Position numbers and translations under genes: made by a program. The notes below the pieces were generated by a model that worked only from the letters and a program-made list of their open reading frames with translations, was not told where the DNA came from and did not search any database. 64,000 bases of DNA from Nitrosopumilus oxyclinae (GTDB lineage Archaea > Thermoproteota > Nitrososphaeria > Nitrososphaerales > Nitrosopumilaceae), in assembly GCF_013407165.1 (NCBI RefSeq), contig NZ_CP026994.1, positions 1,392,187-1,456,186 of the forward strand, in the 5' to 3' direction. Of the stretch, positions 51,984 through 60,034 are shown piece after piece (position 1 is the first letter of the stretch; every line of letters begins with the position of its first letter).

Positions 51984-52286
51984 TCATTGAGATATAATTT
52001 TGCGATAAGTATGCCCACACAAGTTACAAGAAATTCTGATCGACTTTACAGATGCTCTACCTAATCGAAATCTAGAATTTACCCCAGGCGCAATAAAGGA
52101 TTTGCATTTTTTACAAAATACCATTCTAAGATAGTATGGCATTCTGATTTTATGCCGAGTGCTAATTCTTCGGGCAAGAGAAGCTTGTCGCTGAGAAAGT
52201 TTAGGATTTTGTTTTGCATTAGTAATTGCATTTTCAATAAGAATTTGCATTCTCTCCATTGCAATTTTTTTTGCTCCAGGCTTCAC
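51984..52286 (-). CDS. rnp4: RNase P protein component 4 (Rpp21/Rpr2)
   Basis: Subunit of archaeal RNase P. It has KKIAMERMQILIENA near the start, the helical ARRISTRHKI-type basic segment, CKKCKSFIAPG and CNLCGHTYRK that give the zinc ribbon. The open frame extends upstream to 52367, but that part (MTRVRIPLTAF) is read through the antisense-free tRNA-Gly gene, an artefact. The GTG at 52284-52286 gives about 100 residues, the family length, beginning shortly before the conserved helix. An internal ATG (nine codons later) is the alternative. Confidence 0.88.
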   Translation of the reverse strand: MKPGAKKIAMERMQILIENAITNAKQNPKLSQRQASLARRISTRHKIRMPYYLRMVFCKKCKSFIAPGVNSRFRLGRASVKSIRISCNLCGHTYRKIISQ

Positions 52287-52337
52287 AATATTATCTAATA
52301 ATGCACCTAAAAATTGGTTCTCATAAGTATTGAAAAA

Positions 52338-52411
52338 TGCAGTCAGCGGGATTCGAACCCGCGTCACAGGGTTGGAAACCCCGAATACTAACCAGGCTAT
52401 ACTATGACTGC
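52338..52411 (-). tRNA. tRNA-Gly (anticodon TCC)
   Basis: Complete 74-base cloverleaf on the minus strand. The acceptor stem GCAGTCA pairs with TGACTGC, the D stem is GTAT/GTAT with wobble pairs, the anticodon stem CGGGG/CCCTG encloses loop TTTCCAA (anticodon TCC), and the T stem GCGGG/CCCGC encloses TTCGAAT. Discriminator A, no encoded CCA, no intron. It lies between the Nep1 and Rpp21 genes on the same strand. Confidence 0.95.
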
Positions 52412-52433
52412 AATAAAATGCAAATTTAATTTC

Positions 52434-53102
52434 CTACATAAAAATGGTTTTTTCGTACTCATAGAGCATTCTAGCAACTACTACATGTCCTTCAAAAGAT
52501 TCATCCCCAACAGAATATAGATCTGTTATTTTATTTTCAATTAAATCAGAGAAATGTCCTTTTTGAAATCCTCCAATTACAATACAAGCATCATCTGGAA
52601 TGTCTTTTGCAATTTTTTCATATGTACTGGTCTTACCAGTTGTAGAAAAACCAAGTACTTTTGAAGGATTAATCTCATCAAGTAATTGAGGAAAAGTTTT
52701 TTCTTCAATTTCTAACAAAACATCATCTTTTGTTGTAATTTCTTTTTCTTGATACAATTTTTCTATGACTCCTGCAAATCTATGATATGATTTTGGAATG
52801 TGTACATTGTTTCCAAAAGAAATTACTTTATCATCTAGAGTGTGAACATAGAATTTCATTTTATTTTGAAGATATAGTGGGATAGTTGTAGCTTCAAGTA
52901 TAGAAAAATGTACAAGATCAGGTCTGCCTCTCTTCATTTCATTTTGAATTCCTTTCATAGCTGCAAAATGCCATGAATTATCTAGTAAAATTTCTGATGG
53001 ATGTTTATCAAGTTTTCTTGCATGGGAAACAACTGATGGATGATGTTTTAATTCAGATGGAACAAGTTCTAAGGATGATTCAGCTAAAACAAAAGAGAAC
53101 AT
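52434..53102 (-). CDS. nep1: rRNA pseudouridine N1-methyltransferase Nep1
   Basis: SPOUT-fold enzyme that methylates a pseudouridine in helix 35 of 16S rRNA and helps small-subunit assembly. The 222-residue protein has LVPSELKHHPSVVSHARKL (about 13-31), EILLDNSWHFAAMK near 37-50, RGRPDLVHFSILEAT near 58-72, VIGGFQKGHFSD near 176-187 (the SAM knot) and YSVGDESFEGHVVVARMLYEYE near the end. Length is normal. It precedes tRNA-Gly in the same direction. Confidence 0.95.
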   Translation of the reverse strand: MFSFVLAESSLELVPSELKHHPSVVSHARKLDKHPSEILLDNSWHFAAMKGIQNEMKRGRPDLVHFSILEATTIPLYLQNKMKFYVHTLDDKVISFGNNVHIPKSYHRFAGVIEKLYQEKEITTKDDVLLEIEEKTFPQLLDEINPSKVLGFSTTGKTSTYEKIAKDIPDDACIVIGGFQKGHFSDLIENKITDLYSVGDESFEGHVVVARMLYEYEKTIFM

Positions 53103-53103
53103 T

Positions 53104-54222
53104 CTAGTTTATCATTTTAATTTGCTTCTTAAATTCATTCCAACTTGGTTTTGGATCCCCATCGTTACTAATCATACCTGCACTACAAATGTAATGACTT
53201 AATCTTTCAACCACGTGTTCACTAGTTCCAAAACCAGAGCCTTCAACAGTTAGAGTATCCTCTCCTATTGTTGGAGCTTCAACATTACAGGTTCCTTCTG
53301 GTCTATCATATTGCCTATACCAAGTGAAAAATTCTATTTCAGATTCATTTTCAGTGTAAAATTCAAAGGATTTTTCTAGAAATTCTGTTTGTCCAATTTC
53401 ACTTCCTAGAACAAAATCAGATGTACTCCAACTAATCTCAAAAATTCCCACTTTTTTATCCCCTGCCAAATCAAATACCTGCTGAAGTTCTTCTTTTGCC
53501 TGATCTGGGGTTTTTGCAATTTCATTTAGAGTATCAACTGGAGAATATGAAAAAGCAACAAAATCACCAATAGCTAATTCAGTCACTATGTATCGTAAAT
53601 TTTTGTTTAATACTTGATCTAATGCAAATGCATTGCCTATTTTTACATCAGGATGCTTTTCTTTAATTTTTTCATAGACTCCATTGAATAGTTCTTTATA
53701 GACAGGAATATTTTGCTCAGAAAATCTAAATTGAGATTCTGTTTGTCCAGCAAGTATTACAGTATCCACAATATCGTATCTAGATAATATTTCATCAAGA
53801 ACACTAACAACTCTATCTTCACCTATAGAATTCAAAGATGGTTTTCCAATCCAATTTGGGAATGGTCCAAGTGTTTCGCCATTAATTATTGAAAAGTATA
53901 GAGTAACTTTGAGATTATTATTTTTGTTAAAGCTCATTAATGCATCAGATTGCCCCCAATCATATTCTCCACGTACTGGTTCAACTAGATTCCAAAAAAG
54001 ATACACATTACTTCTTCCAATTCCAGAATCAGCAGCTTCTGAATAAACATCATTTAGTTCATGTAATGTTGTTGATTGATTTGGGGAATTAATTACCAGA
54101 CCAATTTTTTCATTTGTTTGTTGAGGGAAAAGAATATCAGTATTTGAAGCACTCAACCCCACTGCCATTACAGCAATAACAAGGCCTATACCTACAATTA
54201 TGCCCAGAGGTTTTTTATCCAT
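53104..54222 (-). CDS. Membrane-anchored glycoside-hydrolase-like (TIM barrel) protein, unknown substrate
   Basis: A 372-residue protein with an N-terminal hydrophobic anchor (about 6-25) and an extracytoplasmic domain. It has segments typical of barrel glycosidases: YLFWNLVEPVRGEYDW (about 78-93), VTLYFSIING, VDTVILAGQTE (about 151-161, possible acid), KVGIFEISWSTSDF near 262-275 (possible second Glu) and FFTWYRQYDRP near 303-313. I cannot place it in a glycoside hydrolase family. It ends one base before the Nep1 start. It may act on S-layer glycans or extracellular polysaccharide. Confidence 0.7.
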   Translation of the reverse strand: MDKKPLGIIVGIGLVIAVMAVGLSASNTDILFPQQTNEKIGLVINSPNQSTTLHELNDVYSEAADSGIGRSNVYLFWNLVEPVRGEYDWGQSDALMSFNKNNNLKVTLYFSIINGETLGPFPNWIGKPSLNSIGEDRVVSVLDEILSRYDIVDTVILAGQTESQFRFSEQNIPVYKELFNGVYEKIKEKHPDVKIGNAFALDQVLNKNLRYIVTELAIGDFVAFSYSPVDTLNEIAKTPDQAKEELQQVFDLAGDKKVGIFEISWSTSDFVLGSEIGQTEFLEKSFEFYTENESEIEFFTWYRQYDRPEGTCNVEAPTIGEDTLTVEGSGFGTSEHVVERLSHYICSAGMISNDGDPKPSWNEFKKQIKMIN

Positions 54223-54267
54223 ATAGATTCAAAAATAAAAGAAAGTAAAAAAGTTGTTATTCTGTTT

Positions 54268-56919
54268 CTATCCAGAAGTACAACCACTGTATCCACATTC
54301 AATGCAGATACTACAACCCTCTACGAATACCAAGTTGTTTTTACATGTAGGACATAATTTGTCTTCAGAAACGGCTTCTACTTTTGGAGCCTCTAGTTGA
54401 ATTTCTTCATCATGTACTTTCAATTCCAATGAAGCATTGACTTGTGATTTGATGTATGGGTTTGTGATATTTTTGGTTACAAATGCAGTCATGAACTCAC
54501 TTGGTGAGACCTCAAAGATCTTTGTTGCATTCTCACTTGTCATATGAAGAACTTGTTTGTGTCTTGAACCATCACGATAAACAGTCATTCCTTTTAGACC
54601 AATTTCGTGTGCAAGTAGATATGCAGATTTTACATCTTCGACTGTTACATCATACGGCATATTGATTGTTTTTGCAATTGCATTTCCAATCCAATCTTGC
54701 CATACACCTTGAGCCATTAAATGATCAGCCCAATGGATATCCATTGCTGTAACAAAGACATCTTGCATCCATTGCGGGATTTCATCTAATCCTTTCAATG
54801 AACCATAATTGTCTGCAATCTTTTCAAGAATTTCATCTGTATAGAGACCTTCTTCTTTGAGTGCTTCTTCAAGAATCTTGTTTGTATAGAAGAATCTTCC
54901 AACAGTAACTCTCTTCTCAAACACTAAAGCAAATGCAGGTTCCATTCCGTTTGAACAGTCTGCAATCATAGATAGCGTTCCAGTTGGTGCTACTGTAGTA
55001 GTTAAGACATTTCTAATACCATGTTTTTTGATTTCTTCAATGAGTGGTTCCCATTCATATGAATGAGATTCTTTTGATTTCTCATAGTATCCAGATATTG
55101 GAATCTTTCCTTCAGGGTATTCTGTCTTTGCACAAAGTGGGAACTCACCACGAGATCTTGCTAGTGCAACACTTTCTTCCATTGAATAGTATGTTAGGGC
55201 TTCAGATAGTTTTGATTGTAGTTCATATCCTTCTTGTGAATTGTAAGGAATTTTCAATCTGTATAACAAATCTGCGACTCCCATTACACCAAGTCCAATT
55301 CTTCTAGACTCTTTTGAGGCTGTACTAATTTCTGGAACTGGATAATTATTTACATCAATGATGTTATCCAAAAATCTTGTTGTCTTTCTGATAATCTCTT
55401 CATATCCTTGCCAATCAAATTCATAGGAACCATCAGCTTGTCTTTTTGCAAGATTTACCAAATTGATTGAACCCAAGTTACATGATTCGTATGGATAGAG
55501 ACTTTGTTCACCACATGGATTTGTAGCTCTAAGTGGTGCTTGTCGTGCTTTAGCAAATACATTGTATTTGTTAATTTGATCAAAGAAGATCAAACCAGGT
55601 TCTGCGCTCTTCCATGCAGATAATGCAATTAGATCAATTAGTTGATGTGCATTGATTTCTTTTACAGGTTTTCTGTCACGTGGACTACGTAGGACATAGT
55701 TACCGTCAGTTGTATTTACAAGTGCATGCCAAAAGTCTTCCCAAATTCCAACACTTACATTGAAATTTTCTAAAACTCCGGCTTCAGTTTTGTTTGTGAT
55801 GAATTTTTCAACATCAGGATGCCATGCTTCAATGATTCCCATATTTGCTCCACGTCTTTTTCCACCCTGTTTTACAACTTCAGTGACTGTATTGATGATA
55901 TTCATGAAGGATACTGGACCAGATGCAACACCAGATGTTGATGCTACAATGTCACCCTCTTCACGAAGATTTGAGTAGTTAATTCCAACTCCACCACCAG
56001 ACTTGAAGATTAATGCTGCATCAGAAGTAGATTTCATAATTTCTTCCATGCCATCCTCCATACCAAGTACAAAGCATGCTGAGAGTTGTCCTAGTCTTCC
56101 TCCAGCATTCATCATGGTTGGTGAGTTTGGTAGGAAGTCTTGCCCAGTCATCATTGTAAAGTATTCAGTGATTTTATCTGCATAACTTTCTAGTTTTTTG
56201 CCTGCTAGCAATGTCAATAGATCTTTGAAACTTATTTTCATCTGACCTTTGTTTGCAAGAGTCACATAGTGAGTGATTAAAGATCTAAAATGCCATTTAT
56301 TGAAGAAATAATCTCCAACTTTGAATTTATAATCAAAGGCATCTAGTTTTTCAAGATAAGATTTTGCTTCATCTATATCCTGCTTGTTATTTCCGGATTT
56401 GTCAAAGATTTGTGAATCATATAACATATCACCAATTCCGACTAGAATTGCGACTCGCTCAAACATTTGTGTTGGTGATTCAATAATCTCACTTTTTGAA
56501 TTTCTAAATAGATATCTCGATGCTAATACTCTCAGACAGTTTAAATCGAATTTTTTAGAGACTGGATCGAGGGCTTTAAGATTTAAGACCTTCATTTTTT
56601 CGTCTCTTAATTTTCTTCTTTCATGTCTGTAAACGATGTATGCTTTTGCAATATCGCTATTACCGCTATCGATTAAAGTTGACTCTACAATATCTTGAAT
56701 ATCTTCAACTGTAGGTGCTCTAGAGCTTGTAAATCCTTGCTCTACTAACTTGTTAACTACATCTGCTGCTAGTTTGTCGGCAACGCCACGATCGGCTTTA
56801 GAGGTGGCTGCCAATGCCTGATATATGGCATTTGAAATTTTATCTTTATTGAAAGCCGTGACTGTGCCACTGCGCTTACGGATCTTATTGATCGTATTTT
56901 CTATTTGTGAATTGTCCAT
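54268..56919 (-). CDS. nrdJ: Adenosylcobalamin-dependent ribonucleotide reductase (class II)
   Basis: Makes dNTPs or dNDPs with a B12-generated radical and needs no oxygen. The 883-residue protein has an N-terminal ATP-cone (about 16-105, VTAFNKDKISNAI), SACFVLGMEDGMEEI near 277-291 (first active-site Cys), SGGGVGINYSNLR near 305-317, the NPCGEQ motif (thiyl Cys and Glu near 464), APTGTLSMIADCSNG near 638-652 and a C-terminal zinc-finger-like tail with CPTC, CSIC and CGYSGC (redox/metal). B12 synthesis is encoded at 19.9-24.1 kb. A fused HTH/NrdD-like gene lies just upstream. Confidence 0.96.
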   Translation of the reverse strand: MDNSQIENTINKIRKRSGTVTAFNKDKISNAIYQALAATSKADRGVADKLAADVVNKLVEQGFTSSRAPTVEDIQDIVESTLIDSGNSDIAKAYIVYRHERRKLRDEKMKVLNLKALDPVSKKFDLNCLRVLASRYLFRNSKSEIIESPTQMFERVAILVGIGDMLYDSQIFDKSGNNKQDIDEAKSYLEKLDAFDYKFKVGDYFFNKWHFRSLITHYVTLANKGQMKISFKDLLTLLAGKKLESYADKITEYFTMMTGQDFLPNSPTMMNAGGRLGQLSACFVLGMEDGMEEIMKSTSDAALIFKSGGGVGINYSNLREEGDIVASTSGVASGPVSFMNIINTVTEVVKQGGKRRGANMGIIEAWHPDVEKFITNKTEAGVLENFNVSVGIWEDFWHALVNTTDGNYVLRSPRDRKPVKEINAHQLIDLIALSAWKSAEPGLIFFDQINKYNVFAKARQAPLRATNPCGEQSLYPYESCNLGSINLVNLAKRQADGSYEFDWQGYEEIIRKTTRFLDNIIDVNNYPVPEISTASKESRRIGLGVMGVADLLYRLKIPYNSQEGYELQSKLSEALTYYSMEESVALARSRGEFPLCAKTEYPEGKIPISGYYEKSKESHSYEWEPLIEEIKKHGIRNVLTTTVAPTGTLSMIADCSNGMEPAFALVFEKRVTVGRFFYTNKILEEALKEEGLYTDEILEKIADNYGSLKGLDEIPQWMQDVFVTAMDIHWADHLMAQGVWQDWIGNAIAKTINMPYDVTVEDVKSAYLLAHEIGLKGMTVYRDGSRHKQVLHMTSENATKIFEVSPSEFMTAFVTKNITNPYIKSQVNASLELKVHDEEIQLEAPKVEAVSEDKLCPTCKNNLVFVEGCSICIECGYSGCTSG

Positions 56920-56952
56920 TATAATCTCCCCAAAGAGGGTTAGAAAGAATTA

Positions 56953-56966
56953 CTGTATAAACTGTT
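56953..56966 (-). promoter_or_regulatory. TATA box of nrdJ
   Basis: On the minus strand, AGTTTATACAG lies about 34-46 bases before the ATG at 56917-56919. A second AT-rich patch is absent, so this is the likely box. A GGGGAG run just before the start may be a ribosome site. Confidence 0.5.
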
Positions 56967-57004
56967 TGTCGGATTTTCCCAAAACTTTGATTCAATAAAA
57001 TTGA

Positions 57005-57024
57005 CAACGCTCCAATTTGCGTTG
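57005..57024. promoter_or_regulatory. Inverted repeat upstream of the nrdJ promoter
   Basis: CAACGC and GCGTTG are exact reverse complements separated by eight bases. They lie about 40 bases upstream of the nrdJ TATA box, in the usual place for an archaeal activator or a distal operator. Confidence 0.5.
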
Positions 57025-57078
57025 GATCGGTTCTACAATAGTATGAATTTCATATAGACATAACATTACTTACAGTTA

Positions 57079-57089
57079 GCGATGATCGC
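57079..57089. promoter_or_regulatory. Palindrome GCGATGATCGC in the nrd intergenic region
   Basis: GCGAT-G-ATCGC is a perfect hyphenated palindrome about 64 bases downstream of the HTH/NrdD-like gene stop and 160 upstream of nrdJ. It could be a terminator remnant or an operator. It is G/C-rich compared with its surroundings. Confidence 0.45.
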
Positions 57090-57152
57090 AATGTCTGAAA
57101 CTGATCAAAAAATTTTCAAAAATGATCGGAACTAGTTTTTCATCTACGATTT

Positions 57153-59327
57153 TCAGACAACGTAAGGTGACTTACACTTTGGACATTTATCATCAAATGG
57201 TTCATCTTTGAATCCACACTCACCACAAATTGCAGTTGGTCTTACAGGTTTGAAAGAAGGTGTAAGCGTAGATGTTTTCTCTATTGCTTTTTTGATATCA
57301 TCAACTTTAGCGTCTTTGTCAATTTGTAAAGTTACAAGAAGACCTCCGTTGAGTATCTTTGAGAGTTTGTTAGATTCAACAATAACCGGACTTTTTGCAG
57401 TTAAATCAGAGACTTCTGAAGCATTAACTACAATACCTTGAGAATAGTAATCAGCATCCATAGAATTTAGGCTCGAGTTTTTACCGTATTTTTCACCATC
57501 AAGGGTTGCAAAACGGACAGAACCTTCAGTTTCAGTCATAGAAATGGCCACTGTGTCGCCTAATTCTTTGCCTTTTTTGGCACCAACATCAACTGCAGTT
57601 TCAATGACTTTGTTAAGAATATCTCGTCCTTCCTTGTTGTCTTGGAATCCAAGTATGTTAAAGACTGCTTCTTTGAGACCTACTAAATTCACAACAAGGG
57701 ATACAGAACTTCTCTGCATGTATTGTGTGTTCTTTGCTAAAATTGGATTAAGTCCTCTTCTAGTAAGATCTGAAATCTCTTTCTTTCTTAATGCCATAGA
57801 AGCCAAAGCTGGTTTCATCAACAAAGCAAGTCTTGCTCTAAAGTAAGTTTCATCTTTGTTTGATTCAAATGCTAATCTTGGAAGATTGATTGAAACAGAT
57901 TGTAAGGTTATTGAAAGAGGGCCAGATGTTTTAGTAGATCCATTAGTAATACCATAACTAGATGTTTGACCTTTAGCAAACATTACTTTTCCACCGATTG
58001 AAAGAATTTCAGCTACTGCTTGCGATACATCTGTAATCTTTCCTTTATCAGCATCAATTATCAAACCAATTTTTGGAATTGGTGTAATTTTTGTATAATT
58101 TTTGTATGCATTGATAATTGCTGTAATTATTTTTGTATCAGTTCCTAATTGTAAACGAATTGAAATGTTAGTACTATTTTTATTATATTTTGAAGTTGTT
58201 GATGAGGTTGCAAATGCATCAGTTAGTTTTTGTTCAAGTTCTGGAATAGATTTGGAATGTTTTGCAAACAATGGAACTAGTCCATCAAGAACAATTTCTT
58301 GTGAAGCTTCTTTTGATAAAAGAGCGATTACTACAGAGAGTGAACTTGTAATTTCATCTAGTTGTTTTGATGCAGAAATTCTTGATACATCAAGATATTT
58401 TCCTCCAAGATCAACTCCATCTTCAATCAATTCTTTAATGTTAACAAATATTGTATCAGGAATCATAGACCAAACACCAGGATTTGAAATGTGCAAGTCA
58501 CCAGAAAGATGTGAGTCTGCTACATCTTTAGGTAAAATATTTGTAAGAAGATGTTCAGCAAATACTCTTTGTCCTGTATTGAACAATAATCCCTCAGCAC
58601 CATTATCTACATCATCTAAATTAGAAATCATCTCTTGAACATCATAAACAGGCAGACCTAGGCGTGCTAGTTTGTTCCTGTATTCTTCATGTCCGTGCTC
58701 AAGAAGTACAGAATTAACCATTTCTCGAATTAATGCGCCTGTCAGATAGGTTGTTTGATATTTGTAAATTCTATTTTCAACTTCTTCAGTAATTTTTTGT
58801 GCTAGTTCTAGCGGAAGACTTCCTTCACGTACAAGTGATTGAATAATTTTATGGGAATTGAATTCTTCAATTGATTCAGATGATGTTCTAACATACATCT
58901 TTCCACTTTCAATAATTGATCTTTCTTCAATTTGTCTTGCTAAACTCAAAACAAGTTTTCCAAGATTTGTAATGGTGTAACGTCTTTCAGATTTATTTAA
59001 TGCAACAAGTGATTGTCTGAGTAATTTTCTCAAGTGGTATGCAAATTTTCCACTTTCTTTTTTTGATTTGAAACCAGCTAGGGATTTTAGTTCAGAATAA
59101 GTCAATGGGCCTTTAGAATTTAGGATTCTTAGGATATCAATTCTGTTTGGACTGGCCATGACAGAAAAGATCATTCTGACACGTTTTGAGGTGGATTGTA
59201 AGATTCCGCCTCTTTTTGGATCAGAGTCGTCTACGTCGTCATCTAGATCCATACCCAACTCAGAATCATCATCTAGTTCAGCACCAACATCTAGGTCTAA
59301 TTCCAAATCTTCCTCGGTTTGTTTCAC
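57153..59327 (-). CDS. Winged HTH + ATP-cone + catalytically dead class III ribonucleotide reductase fold (putative nrd regulator)
   Basis: A 724-residue fusion. Residues 5-37 are acidic. Residues 50-125 are an ArsR-type winged helix (MASPNRIDILRILNSKGPLT). Residues 143-225 are an ATP-cone (EEFNSHKIIQSL...REMVNSVLLEHG). Residues about 245-690 resemble anaerobic reductase NrdD: SGDLHISN at 276-282, NLPRLAF at 481-487, SMTETEGSVRFATLDGEKYG at 596-615, and NGGLLV near 668. The C-terminus is a zinc ribbon, CGEC and CPKC (Cys 701, 704, 715, 718). There is no cysteine elsewhere in the protein and no glycyl-radical loop after the zinc site, so thiyl and glycyl radical chemistry is impossible. I infer a dNTP/ATP-sensing transcription regulator of nrdJ. 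Confidence 0.88.
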   Translation of the reverse strand: MKQTEEDLELDLDVGAELDDDSELGMDLDDDVDDSDPKRGGILQSTSKRVRMIFSVMASPNRIDILRILNSKGPLTYSELKSLAGFKSKKESGKFAYHLRKLLRQSLVALNKSERRYTITNLGKLVLSLARQIEERSIIESGKMYVRTSSESIEEFNSHKIIQSLVREGSLPLELAQKITEEVENRIYKYQTTYLTGALIREMVNSVLLEHGHEEYRNKLARLGLPVYDVQEMISNLDDVDNGAEGLLFNTGQRVFAEHLLTNILPKDVADSHLSGDLHISNPGVWSMIPDTIFVNIKELIEDGVDLGGKYLDVSRISASKQLDEITSSLSVVIALLSKEASQEIVLDGLVPLFAKHSKSIPELEQKLTDAFATSSTTSKYNKNSTNISIRLQLGTDTKIITAIINAYKNYTKITPIPKIGLIIDADKGKITDVSQAVAEILSIGGKVMFAKGQTSSYGITNGSTKTSGPLSITLQSVSINLPRLAFESNKDETYFRARLALLMKPALASMALRKKEISDLTRRGLNPILAKNTQYMQRSSVSLVVNLVGLKEAVFNILGFQDNKEGRDILNKVIETAVDVGAKKGKELGDTVAISMTETEGSVRFATLDGEKYGKNSSLNSMDADYYSQGIVVNASEVSDLTAKSPVIVESNKLSKILNGGLLVTLQIDKDAKVDDIKKAIEKTSTLTPSFKPVRPTAICGECGFKDEPFDDKCPKCKSPYVV

Positions 59328-59436
59328 TGTTGTTCCTAAAATTAATGAAGTAAATAAGACTTGTGACTAGATAATTTGTTACGATTTTTGATCATATTCG
59401 TAAAAGATAAAAGATCTTTAAAGAAGATCATTTTGT

Positions 59437-59598
59437 TTATTTTTCTTGGACATCAAGTGAAAATTCTGATGTAGAAAGTTTCTGTCCACATGACGGACAC
59501 TTTCCATTTGTTGGATTGAGTACGTCTTTTAGAGATTTTAACATCTTCATGTTTGTGATCTTTTCTCCGCATTTACCACATGTAATTTCAACTGACAT
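59437..59598 (-). CDS. Small zinc-ribbon protein
   Basis: Fifty-three residues, MSVEITCGKCGEKIT and so on, with CGKC near 7-10 and CPSCGQ near 34-39 forming one zinc ribbon. The body is helical between the knuckles. It resembles small archaeal ribbons that act in RNA or transcription complexes, but no family is certain. It lies 109 bases upstream of the HTH/NrdD-like start on the same strand. Confidence 0.75.
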   Translation of the reverse strand: MSVEITCGKCGEKITNMKMLKSLKDVLNPTNGKCPSCGQKLSTSEFSLDVQEK

Positions 59599-59667
59599 GA
59601 ATAGATTAAATATGTAAAATAATTAAGAAACGATTTTGATTTTTTTTAATAATTCAAGCAAATTATT

Positions 59668-60033
59668 TTACTGTTTTTCGATAAGAATTCCGCGTTCATC
59701 AAAACCAGCAATTTTTGCTCTAGTACCAACAGGGAGATCTGCAGGAGTAGCTATATTTGGCATAAATCCTGAAATTCTCAAATTCACATCATCTAATTGA
59801 AGGACAACAAAGGCGTATGGAGTATATTTTTCAAAGCCTGCAGGCGCCACAGTGATTATAGTATAGGTGGCAACTGAGCCTACACCGTCTAAAACAGTAT
59901 CCTCAAATCCCTTACTACCACATTTTAGACAATAATATGCCGTAGACAAATGGAGATATCCACATTCAGTACATTTGTGAGTTAGAAGCTTGCCTTGTTT
60001 GGCAAATTCAATAAGTTGTTCTTCAATAGTCAT
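59668..60033 (-). CDS. DUF35 (zinc-ribbon + OB-fold) acyl-CoA-binding protein
   Basis: About 121 residues from the ATG at 60031-60033; the longer frame to 60084 overlaps the thiolase. There is an N-terminal helix, then a four-Cys rubredoxin-like ribbon (CTECGY near 21-26, CLKCGS near 35-40) and an OB fold (GVGSVATYTIITVAPAGF). Archaeal DUF35 proteins bridge thiolase and HMG-CoA synthase and hold the CoA substrate. It begins one base after the thiolase stop, the normal order. Confidence 0.9.
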   Translation of the reverse strand: MTIEEQLIEFAKQGKLLTHKCTECGYLHLSTAYYCLKCGSKGFEDTVLDGVGSVATYTIITVAPAGFEKYTPYAFVVLQLDDVNLRISGFMPNIATPADLPVGTRAKIAGFDERGILIEKQ

Positions 60034-60034
60034 T

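Noticed and set aside
52287-52367. Upstream extension of the Rpp21 frame (MTRVRIPLTAF...)
   Set aside because: It is a translation of the tRNA-Gly gene and upstream spacer and does not belong to the protein family.
58102-58638. Plus-strand frame of 178 codons within the fused HTH/NrdD-like gene
   Set aside because: Antisense shadow; the opposite strand has unmistakable domain motifs.
57153-59327. Active anaerobic ribonucleotide reductase
   Set aside because: No thiyl cysteine anywhere before the zinc site and no glycyl-radical sequence at the end; no activase gene is nearby.
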